A stretch of DNA of 64,000 bases from Mangrovimicrobium sp033283265 (GTDB lineage: Bacteria > Pseudomonadota > Gammaproteobacteria > Pseudomonadales > Halieaceae). The translations under genes and the position numbers were made by a program. A model generated the notes under the pieces. It did not search any database and had not been told where the DNA came from. It was given only the letters and a program-made list of their open reading frames with translations. The stretch covers positions 620,001-684,000 of the forward strand of contig JAWMQN010000001.1 of the NCBI GenBank assembly GCA_033283265.1, given 5' to 3'. Of this stretch, positions 33,645 through 42,100 are shown in pieces (the stretch's first letter is position 1; each line of letters begins with the position of its first letter).

Positions 33645-36600
33645 TCAGACGATGATATCGATGTCCGAGGCCAGCAGGCCGGTGCCCACATCGGCGATTG
33701 GCGAGAGGATGCTGTCGCCGTCCCAGAAGCTGAGCTCGCCGGTCACATCGTTGTAGACGAAGCCGGCGGCCCCGGTACCGTCGACGAAGGCGCCAAGCTC
33801 ACCGGCCGCCAGGTCGCCATCGTCCACGGCGTCGGCGAAGACCCCCGCCGTGGCGTAGACGACGATGCCGTCCTCGCCGGTATCGAAACCGGTAACGGTG
33901 CCGAGATCGGTGGTGTCGGTGATGATCAGGAAGTCCGCCGCGTCACCGGTATCGCTCATGTCCGCATTGGCGGTGGCGATCCACGCGTCGCTGTCCTCGG
34001 TGCCAACCCCGGCCCCGGCAACGATGAAATTGCCGTCGATGATCTGGTCGTTCACCACCAGTTCGACATCGGCGGCGGTCAGCGTGGCGATACCGTCGAC
34101 GGTGATCGTGGTGCCGCCGACGGTGATTACATTGCCCGCCAGGCCGTAACCCACCTCCGGGTTGAGCAGCACGACCGTATCCACACCCTGGGTGAAGCCC
34201 TGCACCGTGTAGGTAGTTACCGGGTCGCGCAGGTCGACATCGAAGCTGTCGGGGCCTGCGCCCGCATCGACCAGGGTGTAGCTGGAACCAGAGAGGTCGG
34301 CATCGTCGGCCCAGAGGTCGATGGCGAAATCGGAGTTCACCGAGTCGCCGTCATCGTCGGTCAGGGTGGCGGTGAAGTCGAGGAAGATGTCGGTGGCGAG
34401 CTGGGTGCTGCCGGAGGTGAACTCGATCACCGGGATCTTGATGTCGCCAAAGGCCATGGTCAGCTGCACCGCGTCGATCAGCGAGGAGCCGTCCCATTCG
34501 ATCTTGAAGGACCAGAGGTCGCCGTTGTCGATGACGTCGGCCGCCTCAACCAGGATCGGGCCGGAATTCTGGCCGGCCGCGTTGATGACGTTGTAGTAGA
34601 GGTAGTCGGTCTTGGCCGGGGTGGCGCCACTGTCGGGAGGCGCGAAGCCGCCGGCAGTCTTGCTGACGAAGACCTCGACCTCGGTGAGCAGCGGCGTCGG
34701 GTTGACGATGAAGCTCTCGTCCTTGTCCTCGTTGGGGCCAGTGTCATCGAGGTCGATGGCGGTACTGGCATTACCCTGCAGGACGTTGTTGGCCACGCCG
34801 ATCCCGGTGCCGCTCACGTTCATCTGGAAGCGGTCGGCGATGAAGGAGAAGGTACCGTCGCCGGGCGTACCCAGCCCGTCCGCGTCGGCCATGTCGGACA
34901 TCGCCTGCAACTGGGCTTCGGTCAGGTCGGGGGCGCCGGGCAGCACCGCCGGTGCCACGTCCGTCCCCGCTCCGGATTGCAAGGCGGTGGTGGGATTCAG
35001 GGCAAAGAACACGATGTCGATATCGCCCACCGCGATCAGGGTTTGCACCGGGTCCGGCCCACCCGCCGGCAGTTGCCCGCCGTCGGTGCTGAAGGTGGTT
35101 GAGGAGCCGAAGCCCTCCGCCAGGTCGAACACGTAGGTGCCGTCGGCGTTGACGGTCAGGGTGAAGTCGACGCTGGTGTCGGCGGTGCCCGGGTCGCTGT
35201 CAAAATCGGCGGTCAGGGTGCCGCTGCCGCTGTTGCCACTCCAGGACCAGTTCTCCACGATGCCGGTGCTGCCGTTACCCAGGTCGAAGGTCCCATCGGG
35301 GGTAATGTTGAGCGTACCGGGTTGGTCGGCCCCGACCGAGTCGGACCAGAAGCCAACCTGCGGGTTTTCCGAGCCGGTGCCGACGAGGTTGCCGAAGGTC
35401 AGCAGGGGCGTATCGTCGTCGACATCGATGCCCAGCGTGCCGTCGGCGGTGTCACCGTCGCCGTCGGTCACCCGGTAGTTGAGGGTGAAGGCCTGGTTGT
35501 TCTCGTCACTGCCACTGGCGTGGCTGATCGGGTTGTTCTGGGTCACCGTGTAGGCGCCCGTCGCCGTGTTCAGCGTCACCGTCAGCACCGTCGTGCCGCC
35601 CTGCTTGACCAGCAGGTCGTCGCCGGAAGCCTCGTAGGTGAAACCGCTCGGCGCACCGGTAGTCAGCCAGGCGATGGAGCCGCCATCGGCGCCGAAGCTG
35701 TGGCCCAGCGTACCGCTGGTGTTGGCCGCGTCGGCGTCGTCCCCGGTGCCGCCGGCGTTGCCCCCGCTCAGCGCATCGTCGTCGAGCAGCACCGTGCTGT
35801 TGGCGGCGGTGGTGGGCGTGTCGTCGTCGACGTCGATGCCCAGCGTGCCGTCGGCGGTGTCACCGTCGCCGTCGGTCACCCGGTAGTTGAGGGTGAAGGC
35901 CTGGTTGTTCTCGTCACTGCCACTGGCGTGGCTGATCGGGTTGTTCTGGGTCACCGTGTAAGCACCCGTCGCCGTGTTCAGCGTCACCGTCAGCACCGTC
36001 GTGCCGCCCTGCTTGACCAGCAGGTCGTCGCCGGAGGCCTCGTAGGTGAAACCGCTCGGCGCACCGGTAGTCAGCCAGGCGATGGAGCCGCCGTCGGCGC
36101 CGAAGCTGTGGCCGAGGGTGCCGCTGGTGTTGGCGGAATCGGCATCGTCGCCAGTGCCGCCGCTGTTGCCCCCGCTCAGCGCGTCGTCATCGAGGAGCAC
36201 CGTGCTGTTGGCGGCCGTGGTCGGCGTATCGTCATCGACGTTGATGTCGAGAGTGCCATCGGCAGTATCGTTGTCGCCATCGGTCACCCGGTATGTGAGG
36301 GTGAAGGCCTGGTTGTTCTCGTCACTGCCGCTGGCGTGGCTGATCGGGTTGTTCTGGGTCACCGTGTAAGCACCCGTCGCCGTGTTCAGCGTCACCGTCA
36401 GCACCGTGGTGCCGCCCTGCTTGACCAGCAGGTCGTCGCCGGAGGCCTCGTAGGTGAAACCGCTCGGCGCACCGGTAGTCAGCCAGGCGATGGAACCGCC
36501 GTCGGCGCCGAAGCTGTGGCCGAGGGTGCCGCTGGTGTTGGCGGAATCGGCATCGTCGCCAGTGCCGCCGCTGTTGCCCCCGCTCAGCGCGTCGTCATCG

Positions 36601-39600
36601 AGGAGCACCGTGCTGTTGGCGGCCGTGGTCGGCGTATCGTCATCGACGTTGATGTCGAGAGTGCCATCGGCAGTATCGTTGTCGCCATCGGTCACCCGGT
36701 ATGTGAGGGTGAAGGCCTGGTTGTTCTCGTCACTGCCGCTGGCGTGGCTGATCGGGTTGTTCTGGGTCACCGTGTAAGCACCCGTCGCCGTGTTCAGCGT
36801 CACCGTCAGCACCGTGGTGCCGCCCTGCTTGACCAGCAGGTCGTCGCCGGAGGCCTCGTAGGTGAAGCCACTTGGCGCACCGGTAGTCAGCCAGGCGATG
36901 GAACCGCCGTCGGCGCCGAAGCTGTGGCCGAGGGTACCGCTGGTGTTCGCAGAGTCGGCATCGTCGCCGGTGCCGCCGCTGTTGCCGCCGCTCAGCGCGT
37001 CGTCGTCGAGGAGCACCGTGCTGTTGGCGGCGGTGGTGGGCGTGTCGTCGTCGACGTCGATGCCCAGCGTGCCGTCGGCGGTGTCACCGTCGCCGTCGGT
37101 CACCCGGTAAGTGAGGGTGAAGGCCTGGTTGTTCTCGTCGCTGCCGCTGGCGTGGCTGATCGGGTTGTTCTGGGTCACCGTGTAGGCACCGGTAGCGGTG
37201 TTCAGCGTCACCGTCAGCACCGTGGTGCCGCCCTGCTTGACCAGCAGGTCGTCGCCGGAGGCCTCGTAGGTGAAGCCAGTGGGTGCGCCAGTAGTCAGCC
37301 AGGCGATGGAACCGCCGTCGGCGCCGAAGCTGTGGCCGAGGGTGCCGCTGGTGTTGGCGGAATCGGCATCGTCGCCAGTGCCGCCGCTGTTGCCGCCGCT
37401 CAGCGCGTCGTCGTCGAGGAGCACCGTGCTGTTGGCGGCGGTGGTGGGCGTGTCGTCGTCGACGTCGATGCCCAGCGTGCCGTCGGCGGTGTCACCGTCG
37501 CCGTCGGTCACCCGGTAAGTGAGGGTGAAGGCCTGGTTGTTCTCGTCGCTGCCGCTGGCGTGGCTGATCGGGTTGTTCTGGGTCACCGTGTAGGCGCCCG
37601 TCGCCGTGTTCAGCGTCACCGTCAGCACCGTCGTGCCGCCCTGCTTGACCAGCAGGTCGTCGCCGGAAGCCTCGTAGGTGAAGCCGCTCGGCGCACCGGT
37701 GGTCAGCCAGGCGATGGAGCCGCCGTCGGCGCCGAAGCTGTGGCCGAGGGTACCGCTGGTGTTCGCAGAGTCGGCATCGTCGCCGGTGCCGCCGCTGTTG
37801 CCGCCGCTCAGCGCGTCGTCGTCGAGGAGCACCGTGCTGTTGGCGGCGGTGGTGGGCGTGTCGTCGTCGACGTCGATGCCCAGCGTGCCGTCGGCGGTGT
37901 CACCGTCGCCGTCGGTCACCCGGTAAGTGAGGGTGAAGGCCTGGTTGTTCTCGTCGCTGCCGCTGGCGTGGCTGATCGGGTTGTTCTGGGTCACCGTGTA
38001 GGCACCGGTAGCGGTGTTCAGCGTCACCGTCAGCACCGTGGTGCCGCCCTGCTTGACCAGCAGGTCGTCGCCCGAAGCCTCGTAGGTGAAGCCGGACGGA
38101 GCCCCGGTAGTCAGCCAGGCGATGGAGCCGCCGTCGGCGCCGAAGCTGTGGCCCAGCGTACCGCTGGTGTTGGCCGCGTCGGCATCATCGCCGGTGCCGC
38201 CGGCGTTGCCGCCGCTCAGCGCGTCGTCGTCGAGCAGCACCGTGCTGTTGGCGGCCGTGGTCGGCGTATCGTCATCGACGTTGATGTCGAGGGTGCCATC
38301 GGCAGTATCGTTGTCGCCATCGGTCACCCGGTAATTCAGGGTGAAGGCCTGGTTGTTCTCGTCGCTGCCGCTGGCGTGGCTGATCGGGTTGTTCTGGGTC
38401 ACCGTGTAGGCACCGGTAGCGGTGTTCAGCGTCACCGTCAGCACCGTGGTGCCGCCCTGCTTGACCAGCAGGTCGTCGCCGGAAGCCTCGTAGGTGAAGC
38501 CGCTCGGCGCACCGGTGGTCAGCCAGGCGATGGAGCCGCCGTCGGCGCCGAAGCTGTGGCCGAGGGTGCCGCTGGTGTTGGCGGAATCGGCATCATCGCC
38601 GGTGCCGCCGCCGTTGCCGCCGCTCACCGCGTCGTCATCGAGGAGCACCGTGCTGTTCGCCGCAGTAGTGGGCGTGTCGTCGTCGACATCGATGCCCAGC
38701 GTGCCGTCGGCGGTGTCACCGTCGCCGTCTGTCACCCGGTAGTTGAGGGTAAAGGCCTGGTTGTTCTCGTCACTGCCGCTGGCGTGGCTGATCGGGTTGT
38801 TCTGGGTCACCGTGTAGGCGCCCGTCGCCGTGTTCAGCGTCACCGTCAGCACCGTGGTGCCGCCCTGCTTGACCAGCAGGTCGTCGCCCGAAGCCTCGTA
38901 GGTGAAGCCGGACGGAGCCCCGGTAGTCAGCCAGGCGATGGAACCGCCGTCGGCGCCGAAGCTGTGGCCGAGGGTGCCGCTGGTGTTGGCGGAATCGGCA
39001 TCATCGCCGGTGCCGCCGCTGTTGCCGCCGCTCAGGGCGTCGTCATCCAGCTGCGCGGTGGTGTTGGCACTGACCGAGGGTCCGTCGTCCTCGAACTGGA
39101 AGAAGAACCCGATATTGACCGTTGCCGAATAGGAATCGCCATCCAGGTCGGTGATGGTGCCGGTAAGGCCCACCCTGTCGGCGCTGCCGAAGGTCTCCGC
39201 CTCGGCGCCGGTCTCGACCGGGTCGGCGCTGTTGTCGTGCAGGATGGCGCGGTTCTGGGTAAGGGTCACCAGTGCCGTGCTGGCGTTGACGTCGATGGTG
39301 AATGCAATCGCGCCAGTGGCATCAGCACCGGCATCGGCGTCAAGCCCCACTCTCCCCACCACGTCACCGCTTTCGAGGAAGAGGTAGATCTTGTTGCCGG
39401 TAGCCGTGTCGAAAAGACCGCTTTCTACACTGCTTGCACCCATACCCAGGGTGGGCAGGCTCAGGGCGTAAGTGGTGGTGGTTCCGGTGCCATCCGCGCC
39501 CGGGCTGAAAGCGAACAGGCCGGCAAAGGAACCGGAATCGGAATCCGTCGGGGTGAGGTCCGTGTCGTCGACAACCAGCGGAGGTGGTTCCTCGCCGTCA

Positions 39601-41078
39601 GCAAAGGCGGGGCCGTCGTCATCGAAAAATACTTTCGAACCTACCTCCAGCGTATCCACTGAGGTATCCAGCAGGCTGAAGCCGCCGATGTCCCAGTCAA
39701 GCGTCGATGCATCTTCACCGCTATTGGTGAGCATCCAGCGATTGACCACGTCTACCGTGGTGGAGGAGATCGAGTCCTTGGCAACCAGCCCGGACACCGT
39801 CGCTGTGCCATCGGCGTTGAAGGTCACGCTCAGGTCGAAGGTTTCCGCGTTGCCGCCCTTGCCCACCGTGCGCGGGACGAAATCGGTCTCGGGCAGGGAA
39901 GGCGGTTCGGCTCGCACAGCTTCCAGGAGCACCACCCCATTCTTGTCGGTGATCGTTACCGAGTTGATAGCAACCACGGTGTCGTCCAGCAATCCATCGG
40001 TGAATGATTCCGCCTCTCCAGCCTTCTCATCCGCGTCCGTAATCAGCCCCGTCATCGTCACAACCGCGAAGGGATTGCCCCCTTGGGTCTGCGAAATGGA
40101 CCAGGTGACGCCGGTAGTGGTGTTCAGGCTGTCGTAATCGATGGTGCCCGGATTGCCGTAATCGATCGGCGATGCCGGATCGCGCAGGTCGTCGATCAGG
40201 TCCGGGGAATTCTTGGCGAAGGTGAACACCATGGACTCGCCGTCGATGTCTTTCAGCGGGTCGATGCCATCCAACAACTGGTTGCTGTTGCCGATGGTGG
40301 TGTTGCCGCCGCCCTTGCTGGTATTCACGGTCTGGGTCAGCCAATCGTCGGAGATGACGATGATCTGGTCGTCGGCATCGCCGAAGGCGTTCCAGGCGTT
40401 CTGCCCCGAGGCCAGGGTGGACAGGTCGAATTCCTGCTGCGCGGTGCCGGAAACGTAGATCAGGTTGGCGAGATCGATGCTTTCATCAACCATCGTGGTG
40501 TCGGGGTGGAGGAAGGTGTAGTTGCTGTTGACGATCGTCCAGATCTTCGCTCCGCTGATCTCCCCGTCGGTCAGGGTCTCCTGCAGCAGGAGCGCAAACA
40601 CCAGGGCGCCGCCGGCGTCAGGGAGATACTCCGGTTCGCCAGGGTCTCCAAAGTCCGGATTCAGCGCCCCCAGGCGCCCCACCACGATATTGTCATGACC
40701 GGCCACGGTATAGAGAAAGATCTGCTCACCGGTGGAGACGAAAATCTCGTTTAACGGATTGGAGTAGCCCACCAGCGGGTCGCCGTCGGCGTCGGTAAAG
40801 GCCAGCCCCAGGATGGTGCCGTCGCCAGTGACACTCAGGATGTCCGCCCCCGTGTCGGCCCCCCCGGCGTATTGCGTCAGCGCAACGCGGTAATCCGCCT
40901 CGGGCGCCGTATCCAGGTCGGCATTGAACAGCGATATCGACTCGAGTTGGTCTTTGATCGCCGTGTTCGCGTCCAGGTAGAGTGCCAGCAGTTTCGCCAG
41001 CAGGATGTCGTTGTCCTCGTAGCCGGAAGACTCGTCGGATCTTGTGGTGTTGCCTGTGCTAGTCAGTGTGATAGCCAT
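33645..41078 (-). CDS. Giant type I-secreted adhesin-like protein with nine DUF5801-type repeats
   Basis: 2477 residues from ATG at 41078, with CGGAG 7 bases upstream. There is no Sec signal peptide. The chain is very rich in Asp, Gly, Thr and Ser and poor in Lys. Residues 1-666 are unique, opening with MAITLTSTGNTTRSDES. Residues 667-1890 are nine copies of a 136-residue domain (LDDDALSGG, GTLGHSFGADGGSIAWL, TATGAYTVTQNNPISH, VTDGDGDTADGTLGIDVDDD) of the DUF5801/T1SS-143 kind. The C-terminus ends in a type I secretion-like module (VYNDVTGELSFWDGD, then LLASDIDIIV). Canonical GGxGxD calcium repeats are not seen; acidic DxDxD loops may bind calcium instead. Type I exporter genes lie just upstream on the other strand. 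Confidence 0.9.
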   Translation of the reverse strand: MAITLTSTGNTTRSDESSGYEDNDILLAKLLALYLDANTAIKDQLESISLFNADLDTAPEADYRVALTQYAGGADTGADILSVTGDGTILGLAFTDADGDPLVGYSNPLNEIFVSTGEQIFLYTVAGHDNIVVGRLGALNPDFGDPGEPEYLPDAGGALVFALLLQETLTDGEISGAKIWTIVNSNYTFLHPDTTMVDESIDLANLIYVSGTAQQEFDLSTLASGQNAWNAFGDADDQIIVISDDWLTQTVNTSKGGGNTTIGNSNQLLDGIDPLKDIDGESMVFTFAKNSPDLIDDLRDPASPIDYGNPGTIDYDSLNTTTGVTWSISQTQGGNPFAVVTMTGLITDADEKAGEAESFTDGLLDDTVVAINSVTITDKNGVVLLEAVRAEPPSLPETDFVPRTVGKGGNAETFDLSVTFNADGTATVSGLVAKDSISSTTVDVVNRWMLTNSGEDASTLDWDIGGFSLLDTSVDTLEVGSKVFFDDDGPAFADGEEPPPLVVDDTDLTPTDSDSGSFAGLFAFSPGADGTGTTTTYALSLPTLGMGASSVESGLFDTATGNKIYLFLESGDVVGRVGLDADAGADATGAIAFTIDVNASTALVTLTQNRAILHDNSADPVETGAEAETFGSADRVGLTGTITDLDGDSYSATVNIGFFFQFEDDGPSVSANTTAQLDDDALSGGNSGGTGDDADSANTSGTLGHSFGADGGSIAWLTTGAPSGFTYEASGDDLLVKQGGTTVLTVTLNTATGAYTVTQNNPISHASGSDENNQAFTLNYRVTDGDGDTADGTLGIDVDDDTPTTAANSTVLLDDDAVSGGNGGGTGDDADSANTSGTLGHSFGADGGSIAWLTTGAPSGFTYEASGDDLLVKQGGTTVLTVTLNTATGAYTVTQNNPISHASGSDENNQAFTLNYRVTDGDNDTADGTLDINVDDDTPTTAANSTVLLDDDALSGGNAGGTGDDADAANTSGTLGHSFGADGGSIAWLTTGAPSGFTYEASGDDLLVKQGGTTVLTVTLNTATGAYTVTQNNPISHASGSDENNQAFTLTYRVTDGDGDTADGTLGIDVDDDTPTTAANSTVLLDDDALSGGNSGGTGDDADSANTSGTLGHSFGADGGSIAWLTTGAPSGFTYEASGDDLLVKQGGTTVLTVTLNTATGAYTVTQNNPISHASGSDENNQAFTLTYRVTDGDGDTADGTLGIDVDDDTPTTAANSTVLLDDDALSGGNSGGTGDDADSANTSGTLGHSFGADGGSIAWLTTGAPTGFTYEASGDDLLVKQGGTTVLTVTLNTATGAYTVTQNNPISHASGSDENNQAFTLTYRVTDGDGDTADGTLGIDVDDDTPTTAANSTVLLDDDALSGGNSGGTGDDADSANTSGTLGHSFGADGGSIAWLTTGAPSGFTYEASGDDLLVKQGGTTVLTVTLNTATGAYTVTQNNPISHASGSDENNQAFTLTYRVTDGDNDTADGTLDINVDDDTPTTAANSTVLLDDDALSGGNSGGTGDDADSANTSGTLGHSFGADGGSIAWLTTGAPSGFTYEASGDDLLVKQGGTTVLTVTLNTATGAYTVTQNNPISHASGSDENNQAFTLTYRVTDGDNDTADGTLDINVDDDTPTTAANSTVLLDDDALSGGNSGGTGDDADSANTSGTLGHSFGADGGSIAWLTTGAPSGFTYEASGDDLLVKQGGTTVLTVTLNTATGAYTVTQNNPISHASGSDENNQAFTLNYRVTDGDGDTADGTLGIDVDDDTPTTAANSTVLLDDDALSGGNAGGTGDDADAANTSGTLGHSFGADGGSIAWLTTGAPSGFTYEASGDDLLVKQGGTTVLTVTLNTATGAYTVTQNNPISHASGSDENNQAFTLNYRVTDGDGDTADGTLGIDVDDDTPLLTFGNLVGTGSENPQVGFWSDSVGADQPGTLNITPDGTFDLGNGSTGIVENWSWSGNSGSGTLTADFDSDPGTADTSVDFTLTVNADGTYVFDLAEGFGSSTTFSTDGGQLPAGGPDPVQTLIAVGDIDIVFFALNPTTALQSGAGTDVAPAVLPGAPDLTEAQLQAMSDMADADGLGTPGDGTFSFIADRFQMNVSGTGIGVANNVLQGNASTAIDLDDTGPNEDKDESFIVNPTPLLTEVEVFVSKTAGGFAPPDSGATPAKTDYLYYNVINAAGQNSGPILVEAADVIDNGDLWSFKIEWDGSSLIDAVQLTMAFGDIKIPVIEFTSGSTQLATDIFLDFTATLTDDDGDSVNSDFAIDLWADDADLSGSSYTLVDAGAGPDSFDVDLRDPVTTYTVQGFTQGVDTVVLLNPEVGYGLAGNVITVGGTTITVDGIATLTAADVELVVNDQIIDGNFIVAGAGVGTEDSDAWIATANADMSDTGDAADFLIITDTTDLGTVTGFDTGEDGIVVYATAGVFADAVDDGDLAAGELGAFVDGTGAAGFVYNDVTGELSFWDGDSILSPIADVGTGLLASDIDIIV
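35409..39080 (-). repeat. Nine tandem 408-bp coding repeats
   Basis: The period is exactly 408 bp (136 codons), and long stretches are identical between neighbours. Two versions of the end of the unit alternate: GDGDTADGTLGIDV in units 1, 3, 4, 5, 8 and 9, and GDNDTADGTLDINV in units 2, 6 and 7, counted from the N-terminus. An NYR/TYR change varies separately (N in 1, 2, 8, 9). This mosaic points to recent duplication and gene conversion. Confidence 0.95.
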
Positions 41079-41346
41079 GTCAGAACTCCGTTTCCCGGAT
41101 CGCAGTGCCGCTACTGCGCCCACGCAGGGTCAGTGTTCCCCGGGAAGGAAAGGTATGGGATGGGGCTGAGAGAAACCTGGTCGCCAGGTACCCGCTTTGT
41201 TGTCGCGCGGATCGTGTGAAAAACGTATTGTCGAGAGTGCGGGCAAGGTATCCCGCCAGAGGGGTTAGCTCGCGAGAGCAAGAACAGCTATCGATATCCG
41301 GCGGGCGGCTGAACCCGACCGGGCATGGGGACAGTAAAGCCATGAC

Positions 41347-41369
41347 TTTTTGTCTCCTGCAGACAAAAA
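41347..41369. other. TTTTTGTCT / AGACAAAAA hairpin
   Basis: A perfect 9-bp inverted repeat with a CCTGC loop. It lies about 270 bases upstream of the adhesin start, read towards that gene. It could be an early terminator or a regulator site in the adhesin leader. Confidence 0.45.
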
Positions 41370-42030
41370 AGCTGTCAGAGCAAGGCTCCTGGAGGCTGGT
41401 TCTCGGTCCGTCCCCGTGAAAAGTTGTACCTCCGGTCTGACAGGATAGCTAAACTTTATCAACACGCCAGCGGCGGCCGGTGTCGCAAACGGGGAACAAA
41501 ACGGCGGCCAGCAGCGCCATCACCTGAAGCGAGAACCAACATCGCGCAGCTGGGCGCTAATGCTACATCGAACGTCGGCAACGCCTGCCTCCACCAGGGA
41601 GGCCCCCGGGAACTGCCGCTGCGAAAAGTCCAGGCCTTGCATGCGAGTCGCCAGCTTGCACATCAGGCAACCGTAAATACCCTTAAAAAATGCATTGGAA
41701 TTGCAGTGACAGTCGGAGAGCCGCGAATCCTGTTCGTCAGAATACCAGCAAGACCGTTTGCGGCGACGAACGCCGCGCCGGCCCTGCCGCCGTGGAAAAA
41801 TGCTGGCCGGGCCCCGGAAAAAAGCGCCCGTAGACTTGCAGGCGGGACTCGGCCAGGCGGCAGTCGTTATACGGGCAATGTTCTTACGTTTCGCTTTATA
41901 GAATAAAGAAGTCTTAAAATGTGTGGAGAAAAACAGCAAAGACGCCAAACCTCGGCATTTTATATGCCGTTTGCATGACCAGAAATCACGACAACGGATG
42001 CGGATTCCTTATCGCCCCTGTTGCACTTTG

Positions 42031-42057
42031 TTGACAGAACTCCTGTGGCTGTCTAAT
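42031..42057 (+). promoter_or_regulatory. Candidate sigma-70 promoter for the type I secretion genes
   Basis: TTGACA at 42031-42036 and TCTAAT at 42052-42057 (five of six consensus bases) with a short 15-base spacer, 43 bases before the exporter ATG. Confidence 0.45.
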
Positions 42058-42100
42058 TAGTAGAGGGTAGCGCTTCGGGTAATCGCACAGGCGGCCACGG

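Larger units (their letters stand above)
41079..42100. promoter_or_regulatory. 1.0-kb divergent region between the adhesin and its exporter genes
   Basis: No convincing gene. Short frames here are Arg/Pro-rich, differ on the two strands and lack ribosome binding sites. It holds the hairpin at 41347-41369, an A+T-rich block from about 41880 to 42060, and a sigma-70-like promoter before the exporter gene. The length is unusual for this otherwise compact stretch and fits complex control of adhesin expression. Confidence 0.6.

Noticed and set aside
33561..35102. A 513-codon plus-strand frame under the adhesin 3' end
   Set aside because: Shadow of the adhesin C-terminal region; low-complexity Val/Gly/Asp pattern and no ribosome binding site.
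35409..39080. CRISPR-like periodicity
   Set aside because: The 408-bp units are in-frame coding repeats without unique spacers of CRISPR size.
35322..39662. A 1446-codon open frame on the plus strand across the adhesin repeats
   Set aside because: It is antisense to the adhesin and kept open by the GC-rich, periodic codon pattern of the 408-bp repeats. The translation is low-complexity Val/Gly/Ala/Arg, and the minus strand encodes a recognisable domain family.
33645..41078. Classical RTX protein
   Set aside because: I could not find GGxGxD nonapeptide arrays. The protein fits the type I-secreted repeat adhesin class better.
41424..41906. A 160-codon frame in the adhesin-exporter gap
   Set aside because: It has no ribosome binding site and an odd Arg/Ala/Pro composition, and an overlapping minus-strand frame is equally long. 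I treat the region as non-coding.
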